DNA of 16,401 bases from Actinomycetales bacterium (lineage in GTDB: Bacteria; Actinomycetota; Actinomycetes; Actinomycetales; Dermatophilaceae), in the NCBI GenBank assembly GCA_016710645.1, contig JADJVI010000005.1, positions 1-16,401 on the forward strand. The letters are read 5' to 3'. Each line of letters starts with the position of its first letter. Position 1 is the stretch's first letter. Of this stretch, positions 8,200 through 16,401 are shown piece by piece. The notes under the pieces were generated by a model. The model worked only from the letters and a program-made list of their open reading frames with translations. It had not been told where the DNA came from and made no database searches. Both the position numbers and the translations under genes were made by a program.

Positions 8200-8396
8200 G
8201 CACCGCGCGGGAGGGGCTACCCAGTCATCAGCACTGAGGCTCCGAGAGCGGGCGCATCCTCTTCCTGACCTCGGCAGTTTCGCTGCCGTGAGCGCGCTGC
8301 GCTCGTTCGCGGAATGAGGCATCCATTGGCCAGGCATCCCCTGGCCGCACACCCGGCCCCATCTCCGCGGGCCGACGAACGAGGGAAGGATCCTTC
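8200..8396 (+). promoter_or_regulatory. structured 5' leader of rho
   Basis: The roughly 197-base leader holds three compact stem-loops: CGGCAG/CTGCCG with a TTTCG loop (8272-8288), GAGCGC/GCGCTC with a 3-base loop (8290-8304), and GGCCAGG/CCTGGCC with a 5-base loop (8328-8346). The third lies inside the small upstream ORF at 8314-8400. Rho is known to control its own gene by terminating in the leader in other bacteria, so a regulatory role is plausible, but the mechanism here is inference. No known riboswitch was recognised. Confidence 0.45.

Positions 8397-8400
<4 letters not shown>
8314..8400 (+). CDS. putative 28-residue leader peptide overlapping the rho start
   Basis: ATG 8314 opens a 28-codon frame that begins MRHPLARHPLAAHPAPSPRA and stops at TGA 8398-8400, overlapping the rho GTG in the sequence GTGA. 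Such an overlap is typical of translational coupling, where a ribosome ending the first frame restarts on the second. The peptide is rich in Pro, His, Ala and Arg, with a repeated RHPLA unit, and has no recognisable domain. No good ribosome binding site precedes its ATG. E. coli rho also has a short leader ORF (rhoL), but no sequence similarity is claimed. It could be a chance frame. Confidence 0.3.
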
Positions 8401-10334
<1,934 letters not shown>

Positions 10335-10340
10335 CCAGAC

Positions 10341-10386
10341 AGACGGGTATGCCGTCCGCTCACCCGAGCGGACGGCATACCCGTCT
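10341..10386. terminator. 21-bp perfect palindromic terminator between rho and the LLM gene
   Basis: Bases 10341-10361 are perfectly complementary to 10366-10386, leaving a 4-base ACCC loop. The stem holds GTATGCCG and its complement CGGCATAC, the over-represented word of this window. No T run flanks it. It lies between two convergent genes, rho on the plus strand and the LLM oxidoreductase on the minus strand, so it may serve both. The arm 10366-10380 recurs exactly at 16042-16056. Confidence 0.85.
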
Positions 10387-10405
10387 CTGCTCCGGGTGCC
10401 GACCC

Positions 10406-11248
10406 TCAGCGGTGCGGGCCTCCGGCGATCCGGCGGCGCAGTTCAGCGACGCTCTCGGGAGCGTCGGGCAGGTCCCACCAACTCTCGACCCACCAGCTCG
10501 CCCCGGCGGCCGCCCACTCGGCCGGTGTGCCGGTCGGAGACCGGTGCCCGCCGAAGGTGTCCCCTTCCAGGACGACGTCGTAGCCTTCGGTCGGCAGTCC
10601 CCACTCGGCCCGCCGACTGAAGACGTGGTCGACCGCGCGCCGGGTCTCCTCGATGGTGATCGGCCGGAAATGCCGGGTCGACCACCGCGGGCAGGAGCCC
10701 CTCCCGGCGGGCTGCGCGATCCAACGACGGCTGAGCGTGACGGCCCAGGTGCATGGCGCCGACCACCCAGACCGGTGGGTGCGGCCGTTGGACCGGAGGC
10801 GGGGGCACCAGTTCGGTCACCGGCGTCGCGCTGTAGTGCTCGCCGGTGTAGCTGAACGGCTGGCCAGCCATGAGGCCGGCATAGATCGCCAACGACTCGT
10901 CGAGCTTCTGGGCGCGGGCCGCTCGGCCCTCGTCGGCCTCGAAAGCCAGCCAATTCCCGTGCAGCGCACCGAGACCCACACACATCGTCACGCGGCCGGC
11001 GCTGAGCCGATCGACCGTCGCGACCCGGCTGGCCAGGTCCCACGGGCGGTGCCGGGATGCGGGGGTGAGCAGGGTGCCGAGCCTGACGCGCGAGGTGAGC
11101 ACCGCGGCCGCGGCCAAGGTCGCCCAGGCGTCCTGGCCCCACACAGCCTCCCAGGAGAAGACGGCGTCCCAGCCGGACGTCTCGGCTAGCTGGGCCAGCT
11201 CGACGAACTCGCGCTCGCTGGCATAGGGATGACGCATCCGTGTCGCAT
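10406..11248 (-). CDS. LLM-class (luciferase-like) flavin/F420-dependent oxidoreductase, frame-broken
   Basis: The protein matches the bacterial luciferase-like monooxygenase fold. Early segments are EFVELAQLAETSGWDAVFSW, LAAAAVLTSRVRLGTLLTPA, the HRPWDLASRVATVDRLSAGR motif typical of the family, and VGLGALHGNWLAFE; later, RPHPPVWVVGA begins the second half. Near 10650-10740 the frame shifts, after which a third frame gives PITIEETRRAVDHVF and ends in LRRRIAGGPHR with TGA at 10406-10408. An ATG at 11237 begins the long open frame, but ATG 11248 gives MRHGCVIP, a typical LLM N terminus in another frame, so a further indel near 11225 is likely. Corrected length is about 280 residues. Actinobacterial members use FMN or F420; the sequence does not decide which, nor the substrate. 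It is convergent with rho and lies downstream of the TRIC gene on the same strand. Confidence 0.8.
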
Positions 11249-11275
11249 CTACTCCACGCTACGCCAGCGGGTGAC

Positions 11276-11315
11276 GAGAGTCAGGCCCAGAGAGTCAGGC
11301 CCAGAGAGTCAGGCC
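11276..11315. repeat. 14-bp tandem repeat, about 2.9 copies
   Basis: The unit GAGAGTCAGGCCCA is repeated at 11276, 11290 and 11304 (the last copy lacking its end). It lies between the TRIC and LLM genes on the minus strand, and the third copy contains the TRIC stop codon (TGA at 11309-11311). It resembles a small slippage-prone variable-number repeat. No function is evident. Confidence 0.85.
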
Positions 11316-11945
11316 GGCGGCACGTCGCGCGGGGCGATGGCCTTCCAGTGGAAGCGCAGCGAGGCGATCCGCACCGCCGACACCGCGCCGGCGACGATCA
11401 CCGAAGCCCAGATCGACCACCAGGCATGCGGCGCCAGGGCCGCGGTCGCGCGGCACCGGCCAGCGCGGGATGACGTAGAGCCGTGAGCCCTGCCGAAAGA
11501 CCGACGGCACCTCGCTGGAGAGCATGTCGCGCACCACGCCGCCGCCGACGCCGGTGAGCGCGCTGACGATCGTCGCGGCGTATGGGTCCAGCCCGAAGGC
11601 CAGTCCCTTGATGGTCCCTTCGACGCAGAACAATCCCAGACCCAGGGCATCGAAGACGAGCATGGGCCGGCGGGGCAGCCGCACCCGACCGTGGGCGAGA
11701 AAGACGACCGCGGCTCCCGCGAGGGCGACGACAAGCAGCCAGCCGTCGGTCAGGGCCGCTGGTGGCACGGCGCCGATGAGCAGGTCGCAGCAGGCCGCCG
11801 CCGAGAGCGGTGACCACCGCCAGGGAGGCGAGCCCGACGACGTCCATCCGCTTCCTGGACCGCCTGCAGCGCCCCAGAGACGGCAAAGGCGAAGACGGCC
11901 GGCCAGCACGAAAGCCGTGTGCGCGACGCCCACCCAACGCTCCAT
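11309..11945 (-). CDS. TRIC/UPF0126-family membrane protein (YadS/YicG type), frame-broken
   Basis: The family has two similar halves of three membrane helices, each with a glycine-rich GGGxxRD motif. Both are visible here: VTALGGGLLR in the first half and ALTGVGGGVVRDMLSSEVPS in the second, preceded by FDALGLGLFCVEGTIKGLAF. The N terminus reads MERWVGVAHTAFVLAG, then continues in another frame as VFAFAVSGALQAVQ, so at least two indels occur between 11820 and 11900. Another occurs near 11440, after YVIPRWPVP, before the last helix (WASVIVAGAVSAVRIASLRF). The end is TGA at 11309-11311, inside the tandem repeat. Start ATG 11945 is preferred on family grounds; ATG 11993 is an in-frame alternative. 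Corrected length is about 212 residues. Some bacterial homologues form trimeric cation channels; the physiological role is unknown. It is divergent from rpmE. Confidence 0.8.
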
Positions 11946-11991
11946 CCGGGCAACGCTACTGCCCGACCCGCCCACGGGAATGTCCGAGCTC

Positions 11992-12021
11992 ACCTGGCGG
12001 TTTAGTGGGCGTGCGCCAGGT
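11992..12021. promoter_or_regulatory. inverted repeat in the TRIC-rpmE divergent intergenic region
   Basis: ACCTGGCG (11992-11999) and CGCCAGGT (12014-12021) form a perfect 8-bp inverted repeat with 14 bases between them. It lies upstream of rpmE (start 12122) and of the divergent TRIC gene. It could be an operator or an RNA hairpin. I recognise no specific regulator site, and the promoters in 11946-12121 are not clear to me. This region also holds one copy of the CGGCATAC word near 12049. Confidence 0.3.
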
Positions 12022-12121
12022 CTGGCACACTTACTCCTTGGTCCGGTTCACGGCATACCGCGTGAGCGTCTTTCGTGTTCGCCAGCCGACCCGGTCCATA
12101 TCCATCGACGAGGAGATCCCA

Positions 12122-12338
12122 GTGAAGAAGGACATTCACCCCGCCTACGGGGAGACCCAGGTGACCTGCACCTGCGGCACCACGTTCACCACGCGCAGCA
12201 CCGCCAAGAACGGCGTCATCCACGCCGACCGTGTGCTCGCAGTGCCACCCTTCTACACCCGGCAAGCAGAAGATCCTCGACACCGGTGGTCGCGTGGCCC
12301 GCTTCGAGGCCCGCTACGGCAAGAAGGCCGGTAAGTAG
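12122..12338 (+). CDS. rpmE: 50S ribosomal protein L31 (bL31, zinc-binding type), frame-broken
   Basis: GTG 12122 follows GAGGAGAT and begins MKKDIHPAYGETQVTCTCGT, the canonical L31 start. The rest is typical of L31 once three indels are corrected: an extra C after GCCGAC near 12227 and a missing C near 12250 bracket CSQCHPFYTG, and an extra C in ACCC near 12262 precedes KQKILDTGGRVARFEARYGK with KAGK at the end and TAG at 12336-12338. The net length of 217 bases is one more than 72 codons, as two insertions and one deletion predict. The paired cysteines (C16/C18 region and CxxC) mark the zinc-binding C+ form, which is replaced by a zinc-free paralogue under zinc shortage in many bacteria. 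L31 sits at the bridge between ribosomal subunits. The damage is surely an artefact given the conserved gene and clean terminator. Confidence 0.92.
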
Positions 12339-12346
12339 CGACCGTG

Positions 12347-12407
12347 ACGCCGGCTCGGCGCGCGTGACTCCTTCGGTGGTCCGCGCAGCCGAGCCGGCGT
12401 TTCGTTT
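12347..12407 (+). terminator. intrinsic terminator after rpmE
   Basis: ACGCCGGCTCGGC (12347-12359) pairs with GCCGAGCCGGCGT (12388-12400), and inside it GCGCG pairs with CGCGC, with one unpaired A on the 3' side. TTTCGTTT follows the stem. It begins 8 bases after the rpmE stop, so prfA probably has its own promoter or depends on read-through. Confidence 0.85.
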
Positions 12408-12454
12408 GTCCGGCGCCGCCGCCGACGGACTCGCTTCTGCCCCCAGGACTTCCG

Positions 12455-13560
12455 ATGACCACGACCGACCCGCTGCTGTAGTCCGCAGAGCCGCTCGTCG
12501 CCGAGTACGCCGCACTCGAGACGGCCCTCGCCGACCCCGCACTGCACTCGGACCAGAACGCCTTGCGTCGCACCAACAAGAGGTATGCCGCTCTGGCACC
12601 GACCGTCGCGGCATACCGGGCTTCCGTGGCGCACGACGACCCTGGCGGCAGCGCGCGAACTGGAGGAGGTCGACGACTCCTTTGCAGCCGAGGTGCCCGC
12701 CCTGGCGGCCGTCGTCGAGCAGACCCAGGCTCGGTTGCACCACCTGCTGCTGCCGCGCGACCCCGACGACGACCGCGACGTCATCCCCGAGGTCAAGGCG
12801 GGGGAGGGCGGCGGCGAGTCGGCGCTGTTTGCCGGTGACCTGCTGCGGATGTACCTGCGTTATGCCGAGAAGCGCGGCTGGCGAGCGGAGCTGCTCGACG
12901 CCACCGAATCCGACCTCGGTGGCTACAAGACGTACGCCTGGCCGTGCGCGCAAGGGCACCCCGGGACCGGGAGGCCCCGTGGGCGCCGCCTAAAGTTCGA
13001 GGGCGGGGTGCACCGCGTTCAGCGGGGTGCCGGTCACTGAGAGCCAGGGCCGCATCCACACTTCCGCCGCGGGCGTGCTCGTCATGCCTGAGCTCCGATG
13101 ATGCCGAGGACGAGGTCCGAGATCGGCCCCGGAACGACCTGCGCATCGACGTCTACCGCTCCAGCGGTCCCGGCGGCAACATCGGTCAAACGACCGACTC
13201 TGCGGTGCGGATCACCCACCTGCCGACCGGCCTGGTCGTCTCTCTGCCAGAACGAGGGAAGTCGCAGCTGCAGAACAAAGAATCCCGCTACGGGTGCTCA
13301 AGGCCCGGCTACGCCAGATCGCCCAGGAAGAGGCCGACGCCGCCGCGTCGCAGGCCCGCCGCTCGCAGGTGCGCACGGTCACCGATCCGAGCGGAACCGC
13401 ACCTACAACTTCCCGGAGAATCGCATCGCCGACCACCGCACCGGCTTCCAGGCCTACAACCTCGACATCGTGCTCAACGGCGAGTTGGACCCGGTGGTCG
13501 AGTCGTGCACTGAGCGCCGACGAGGCGGAACGGATGGCAGCGGTCGGCGGCTCCTCGTGG
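12455..13560 (+). CDS. prfA: peptide chain release factor 1, frame-broken
   Basis: RF1 reads UAA and UAG and triggers peptide release. ATG 12455 follows an AGGA. The N terminus is MTTTDPLL, then TAG at 12479-12481 (a Glu codon is expected), then SAEPLVAEYAALETALADPA. The long helical domain (LEEVDDSFAAEVPALAAVVE), the ribosome-binding EVKAGEGGGESALFAGDLLR and MYLRYAEKRGW, GVHRVQR, GRIHTSAAGVLVMPE, then SSGPGG with TTDSAVRITHLPTGLVV, and NFPENRIADHRTGFQAYNLD all follow in order, scattered over three frames. About ten indels are needed. At the catalytic motif the sequence gives GGN (13172-13180) and not GGQ. The end is inferred: deleting one G at 13557-13560 creates TGA in this frame, overlapping the prmC GTG as GTGA. 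The gene is normally essential, so the damage is probably sequence error. Order after rpmE and before prmC is standard. Confidence 0.88.
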
Positions 13561-14453
13561 ACCACGTCCCTGCTGGCTGGCGAGGCGGGCGAGCCACCGC
13601 GGGAGATCCGCGCTGCGGTGCGCTGGGCCACGCGGGTGCTCGACGCGCTCCGGATCCGCCTCGGCGCCAGTCGACGCCCTGCTGCTCGCCGCTCACGTCC
13701 CCGGGGTCGACCCGCCGGAGGCGGCCGACTTCTCGTCCTTGGCGACACGGAGCTCCCAAACCGGTATGCCGGGCTGGTCACCGAACGTGCCACCCGGGTC
13801 CCACTGCAGCACCTCACCGGGACAGCGCACTTCCGCTCGCTGACCCTCGCCGTGGGACCGGGCGTGTTCATCCCGCGACCCGAGACCGGAGGTCCTCGTT
13901 GGGTTGGCCCTTGCCGCTCTGCGTGCCTCGTCGGACCCGGCCCCCCGTCGTGGTCGACCTCGCGACCGGGTCGGGGGCGATCGCCTCGGCGGTCAAGGCC
14001 GAGTTCCCGTCGGCGCAGGTGTATGCCGTGGAGCTCGACCCGCTGGCCCACGGCTGGGCGGTCGCCAACCGCGACCGGCTCGGGCTGGAGGTCGAGATGC
14101 GGCTGGGAGATGCCCCCACGGCATACCCGGAATTGGCTGGTGACGTCGCGGTGGTGACCTGCAATCCGCCCTGCATTTTCCGGACGGACAGGTGCCGATC
14201 GATCCCGGAGGTGCGTGACCACACCCGAGATCGCGCTCTACGGGCGCAGCGCCGACGGCCTCGCGCTGCCCAGTGCGATGGCTACCGCTGCGGCGCTGCT
14301 GCTCGGGCCTGGGGTCGGCTGTTCATGGAGCATGCCGAGACTCCGGGGTCGGGCTTTGTTGCGGTCCTCGCGGCCTCGGCGATTGGTCACGTGCACAGGA
14401 TCACGCCGACCTCACCGGTCGCCGCGAGTCACCGAGGCGGTTCAGCGACCTAG
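13557..14453 (+). CDS. prmC: release factor glutamine methyltransferase PrmC (HemK), frame-broken
   Basis: PrmC methylates the glutamine of the GGQ motif of release factors using S-adenosylmethionine. The likely start is GTG 13557, overlapping the prfA stop. The helical N-terminal domain reads EIRAAVRWATRVLDALRIRL, later VPLQHLTGTAHFRSLTLAVG and GPGVFIPRPET, all characteristic of PrmC. The methyltransferase core has VVDLATGSGAIASAVKAEFP (SAM-binding motif I) with VYAVELDPLAHGWAVANRDR. The substrate motif NPPY appears as NPPC (14163-14174), followed by an indel; then PEIALYGRSADGLALP and RLFMEHAE. Frame slips occur near 13660-13690, 13890, 13945, 14180, 14210, 14310 and 14350 onward. The C-terminal end is uncertain: TAG 14451-14453 in one frame or TGA at 14497-14499 in another. 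About 295 residues when corrected. The clean central part of the domain makes the assignment firm. Confidence 0.88.
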   Translation: MDHVPAGWRGGRATAGDPRCGALGHAGARRAPDPPRRQSTPCCSPLTSPGSTRRRRPTSRPWRHGAPKPVCRAGHRTCHPGPTAAPHRDSALPLADPRRGTGRVHPATRDRRSSLGWPLPLCVPRRTRPPVVVDLATGSGAIASAVKAEFPSAQVYAVELDPLAHGWAVANRDRLGLEVEMRLGDAPTAYPELAGDVAVVTCNPPCIFRTDRCRSIPEVRDHTRDRALRAQRRRPRAAQCDGYRCGAAARAWGRLFMEHAETPGSGFVAVLAASAIGHVHRITPTSPVAASHRGGSAT

Positions 14454-14511
14454 GATCGCGGTCACTGACGTCGGTGGACTGGATGGGGGTGCCGAGTGAT
14501 GAAGTGTCGTG

Positions 14512-15130
14512 ATGAACGCCGAAGACCCGGTGACCGGGAGGCTGCCGTCAAACGCCGCGGTCGAGGCGGTGCGGGTCGGGGAGGGTCGTCATCCCCACCG
14601 ACACGGTCTATGGCATCGGTTGCGACGCCTTTGATGCTGCTGGCGTGGGCAAGGTGCTCGCGGCCAAGGGTCGCGGGCAGGGAGATGCCACCGCCGGTGC
14701 TCATCCCGGTGTCGCGACGGTCGACGGCTTGGGCGGGATGTCCCCGGATACGCGCGCGCGTTGATGGAACGCTTCTGGCCGGGCCCGCTCACGCTGGTCC
14801 TCACCGCCCAAATCCTCGCTCATGTGGGATCTGGCGACACCAACGGCACGGTGGCCTTGCGCGTGCCCGCTCATGACGTGGCGCTTCGCGTTCTTGGCCG
14901 CGGGTCGGCCCGGATGGCCGTGACCAGCGCGAATGTCACCGGGCGAGCCGCCCGCCACGACCGCGGCTGCCGCCCAGCAGCAGCTTGGGCGACGCCGTGA
15001 CGGTGTATGTCGACGGCGGAACTGCGCCCGGCGGTCGGCCTCGACGATCGTCGACTGCACCGGGGTCGACCCTGTCGTCCTGCGACCGGGGCTGATCACG
15101 GGCGAACAGGTGGACGAGGTGGTCGAGTAG
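14512..15130 (+). CDS. L-threonylcarbamoyladenylate synthase (Sua5/YwlC/TsaC type), frame-broken
   Basis: These enzymes make threonylcarbamoyl-AMP from threonine, bicarbonate and ATP, the first step of the t6A modification at position 37 of ANN-decoding tRNAs. Recognisable pieces are VIPTDTVYGIGCDAFDAAGV (a family hallmark near 14590-14645), AAKGRG, then ALMERFWPGPLTLVLTAQ (near 14760-14810), TNGTVALRVPAHDVALRVL, MAVTSANVTG (the conserved TSANxSG-like motif, near 14914-14943), and STIVDCTGVDPVVLRPGLIT before TAG at 15128-15130. They lie in different frames, with slips near 14590, 14675, 14720, 14810, 14900, 14945, 14990 and 15030. ATG 14512 is the best start but no strong ribosome binding site precedes it. 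About 206 residues when corrected, so this is the short form without the C-terminal Sua5 domain. Its place after prmC is conserved in actinobacteria. Confidence 0.87.
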
Positions 15131-15324
15131 GCCCGCGGATACGGCGCCAGCAGCAGGTGTCGTCGGCTGGGCCAGCGCCCTGACCGACGCCCGCTGACGA
15201 CCCTGTTGCTGATGTGCCTCGTGCCGCGGGGTCCGCCAGCCGCACTCCTGCCGCGTCCGGATACAGCAACACACGCTCGCCGGCGCGGCCATTCGGGACC
15301 GCGGGTAGCGGGTCGTCGGCACCG

Positions 15325-16043
15325 GTGACCGGACGCTTCGCCGTCGTCATCCCGACGTTGCAGCGCTCGCCGCTGCTTGCGCCCTGCTGGACGATCTGCT
15401 GGCCCAACCTCTGGTCAACACCGAGGTCGTCGTCATCAACAACTCGACCGGCGAGTTGGCCGTCGCCGATCCCGGGTCAGGGTGCCTCGCCAGGGCGCAA
15501 CTCTCCTGGTCAATCCGTCGTGGAACCTTGGCGTGCAGGAGGTCCAGCGCGCCCTTGCTGCACCATCGCCAATGACGACATCGTGCTGCCGCCGGGCCTG
15601 CCTTCGAAGCAGGCGTGGCGGCTCGATCGTGGGGCGGGAATCATCGGGCCGAGCCCGATATCGCCGCCCGAGGAGCGAACGCCCAGCGACTTGGACGAAT
15701 TCGATTCGCCCCCATTGCTCAAATCGCGGCAGGGCTTCGGCGCCGCGATAATTCCTACGGCGCGAGAACTGGCAGCCGATCCCCTCAGACTTGCAGGTGG
15801 TGCGGGGACGACTACTCTTTTCGCGGCAGCGGAGCTCAATTTCGAGTTCACCGGGCGACGCTGGGGACGGCCGGCGCCTCCACCTCCAAAAGCCCATCCG
15901 GCGCTTGCGCGGTCCAAGACGCAGGACCTGGCGACTCGAGCAGCGCTATCCGGACAATCCCTTATCGGACAACCACCGCGCCCCTGGTCTCCGCCCAGAC
16001 CGCCGCCAGGGCGCTCCTTCGGCGGCTACCACGGGGCCGGTGA
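15325..16043 (+). CDS. glycosyltransferase family 2-like protein, frame-broken
   Basis: The likely start GTG 15325 gives MTGRFAVVIPTLQRSPLL, the opening strand-loop typical of family 2-like glycosyltransferases. In following frames come LLDDLLAQPLV, EVVVINNSTGELAVADP, GATLLVNPSWNLGVQEVQ and TIANDDIVLPPG, where the acidic NDD would bind the metal and nucleotide sugar. Further on are RGAGIIGPSPI, FGAAII, VWCGDDY, ELNFEFTG and a C-terminal PYRTTTAPLVSAQTAARALL before TGA at 16041-16043. Around eight indels are needed; corrected length is about 240 residues. I see no membrane segments. The sugar donor and acceptor cannot be named; cell-wall or glycan synthesis is only a guess. The 194 bases before it (15131-15324) have no gene I can support. 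Many related genomes have sua5 followed directly by glyA or a wecA-like gene, so this gene may be a local insertion. Confidence 0.6.
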
Positions 16044-16056
16044 GCGGACGGCATAC
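16042..16056. repeat. second copy of one arm of the rho terminator palindrome
   Basis: GAGCGGACGGCATAC is identical to 10366-10380, one arm of the large terminator after rho, about 5.7 kb away. Here the partner arm is absent. It begins inside the stop codon of the glycosyltransferase. It may be a damaged terminator or part of a dispersed palindromic element. Confidence 0.6.
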
Positions 16057-16058
16057 GG

Positions 16059-16088
16059 GGACGCGTGTCATGACCGATTGCCGCGTCC
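16059..16088 (+). promoter_or_regulatory. hairpin in the glyA leader
   Basis: GGACGCG (16059-16065) pairs with CGCGTCC (16082-16088) around a 16-base loop that contains the palindrome GTCATGAC (16067-16074). It lies 16 bases upstream of the glyA ATG and just before its ribosome binding site. It could be the terminator of the previous gene or a glyA control site. I do not recognise a known riboswitch. Confidence 0.35.
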
Positions 16089-16104
16089 GCCAGGAGCCCG
16101 CCAC

Positions 16105-16401
16105 ATGGGCGACACCCCCTCCTACGGGTCCGACCATGCCGCCCTCGACGCCTTCGACCCCGATATCGCCGGGAGTCCTGCTGTCCGAGCGGGTCGCATT
16201 CGCAGCGGGCTGCAGCTCATCGCCTCGGAAAACCTGTCCTTGCCGCCGTGCTCACCGCGCTCGGGTCGACGCTCAGCAACAAGTACGCCGGAGGGCTATC
16301 CCCGGGCGTCGCTACTTACGGCGGGTGCGCCGGAGGTCGACAAAGCCGAGCAGATCGCCATCGACCGGGCCAAGGCGCTTCGGGGCCGACCACGCCAACG
16401 T
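16105..16401 (+). CDS. glyA: serine hydroxymethyltransferase, N-terminal part, frame-broken and cut by the window end
   Basis: GlyA interconverts serine and glycine with tetrahydrofolate and is the main source of one-carbon units; it uses pyridoxal phosphate. ATG 16105 follows AGGAG by 9 bases. The beginning MGDTPSYGSDHAALDAFDPD is followed by fragments in changing frames that match the family: IRSGLQLIASENLS (the conserved L(I)ASEN motif, near 16200-16240), AVLTALGSTLSNKYA, then GYPGRRY-like residues, a YGGCAEVDKAEQIAIDRAKA stretch (near 16316-16375), and a final FGADHANV. At least four indels occur in these 297 bases. The PLP lysine and the rest of the protein lie beyond the window. Its place downstream of prmC and sua5 agrees with the usual actinobacterial order. 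Confidence 0.9.
   Translation, partial: MGDTPSYGSDHAALDAFDPDIAGSPAVRAGRIRSGLQLIASENLSLPPCSPRSGRRSATSTPEGYPRASLLTAGAPEVDKAEQIAIDRAKALRGRPRQR

Noticed and set aside
10335..10855. Extension of the rho frame through the terminator and antisense to the LLM gene
   Set aside because: It crosses a 21-bp palindrome and has no Rho similarity; a one-base error near the GAC repeat explains the missed stop.
12216..12959. A 247-residue minus-strand frame opposite rpmE and prfA
   Set aside because: It is Arg/Ala-rich without any domain, and runs antisense to two recognisable genes and a terminator.
12455..14499. prfA and prmC as true pseudogenes
   Set aside because: Both are normally essential, conserved sequence continues in other frames at each slip, and neighbouring rpmE shows the same kind of damage.

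Overview
The window is GC-rich (roughly 70% by eye) and reads as a high-GC actinomycete, most likely order Micrococcales and perhaps the Intrasporangiaceae/Dermatophilaceae group. Support comes from GTG starts, Gly/Ala/Arg-rich proteins, a Rho with a long disordered insertion, and the gene order lysA-hom-thrC-thrB-rho ... rpmE-prfA-prmC-sua5-glyA, which is typical of actinobacterial chromosomes. I see no phage, plasmid, transposase or CRISPR features. This is core chromosome.

Layout. 1-1278 (+): the tail of one CNNM/HlyC-type membrane protein and a second one after it, both with broken frames. 1371-2294 (-): a double-domain GNAT acetyltransferase with broken frames. 2323-2394 (-): tRNA-Arg(CCG). 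2479-8116 (+): an intact tightly packed operon of an orphan DALR (ArgRS anticodon-binding-like) protein, lysA, hom, thrC and thrB, giving the last step to lysine and the branch from aspartate semialdehyde to threonine. 8142-10386: rho with its promoter region, a structured leader, a 28-codon upstream ORF overlapping the rho start, and a long palindromic terminator. 10406-11945 (-): a luciferase-like (LLM) oxidoreductase and a TRIC/UPF0126 membrane protein. 12122-16401 (+): rpmE, prfA, prmC, a Sua5/TsaC-type tRNA modification gene, a family-2-like glycosyltransferase and the start of glyA.

Sequence quality matters here. From about 2300 to 10300 the frames are clean apart from one base missing in a G run in rho and an unclear rho stop. 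Outside that stretch nearly every gene has several single-base indels, often in homopolymers, including the normally essential rpmE, prfA and prmC. Family conservation continues smoothly from frame to frame, so I infer consensus or assembly errors rather than true pseudogenes. Ends and lengths given for those genes are reconstructions.

I did not find a clearly new multi-gene system. The most distinctive signal is a DNA word, GTATGCCG/CGGCATAC, that recurs about every 600 bp on both strands, in genes and in non-coding sites. Other points worth checking are the upstream ORF coupled to rho, the Q-rich insertion of Rho, and the orphan DALR gene facing a tRNA-Arg gene.
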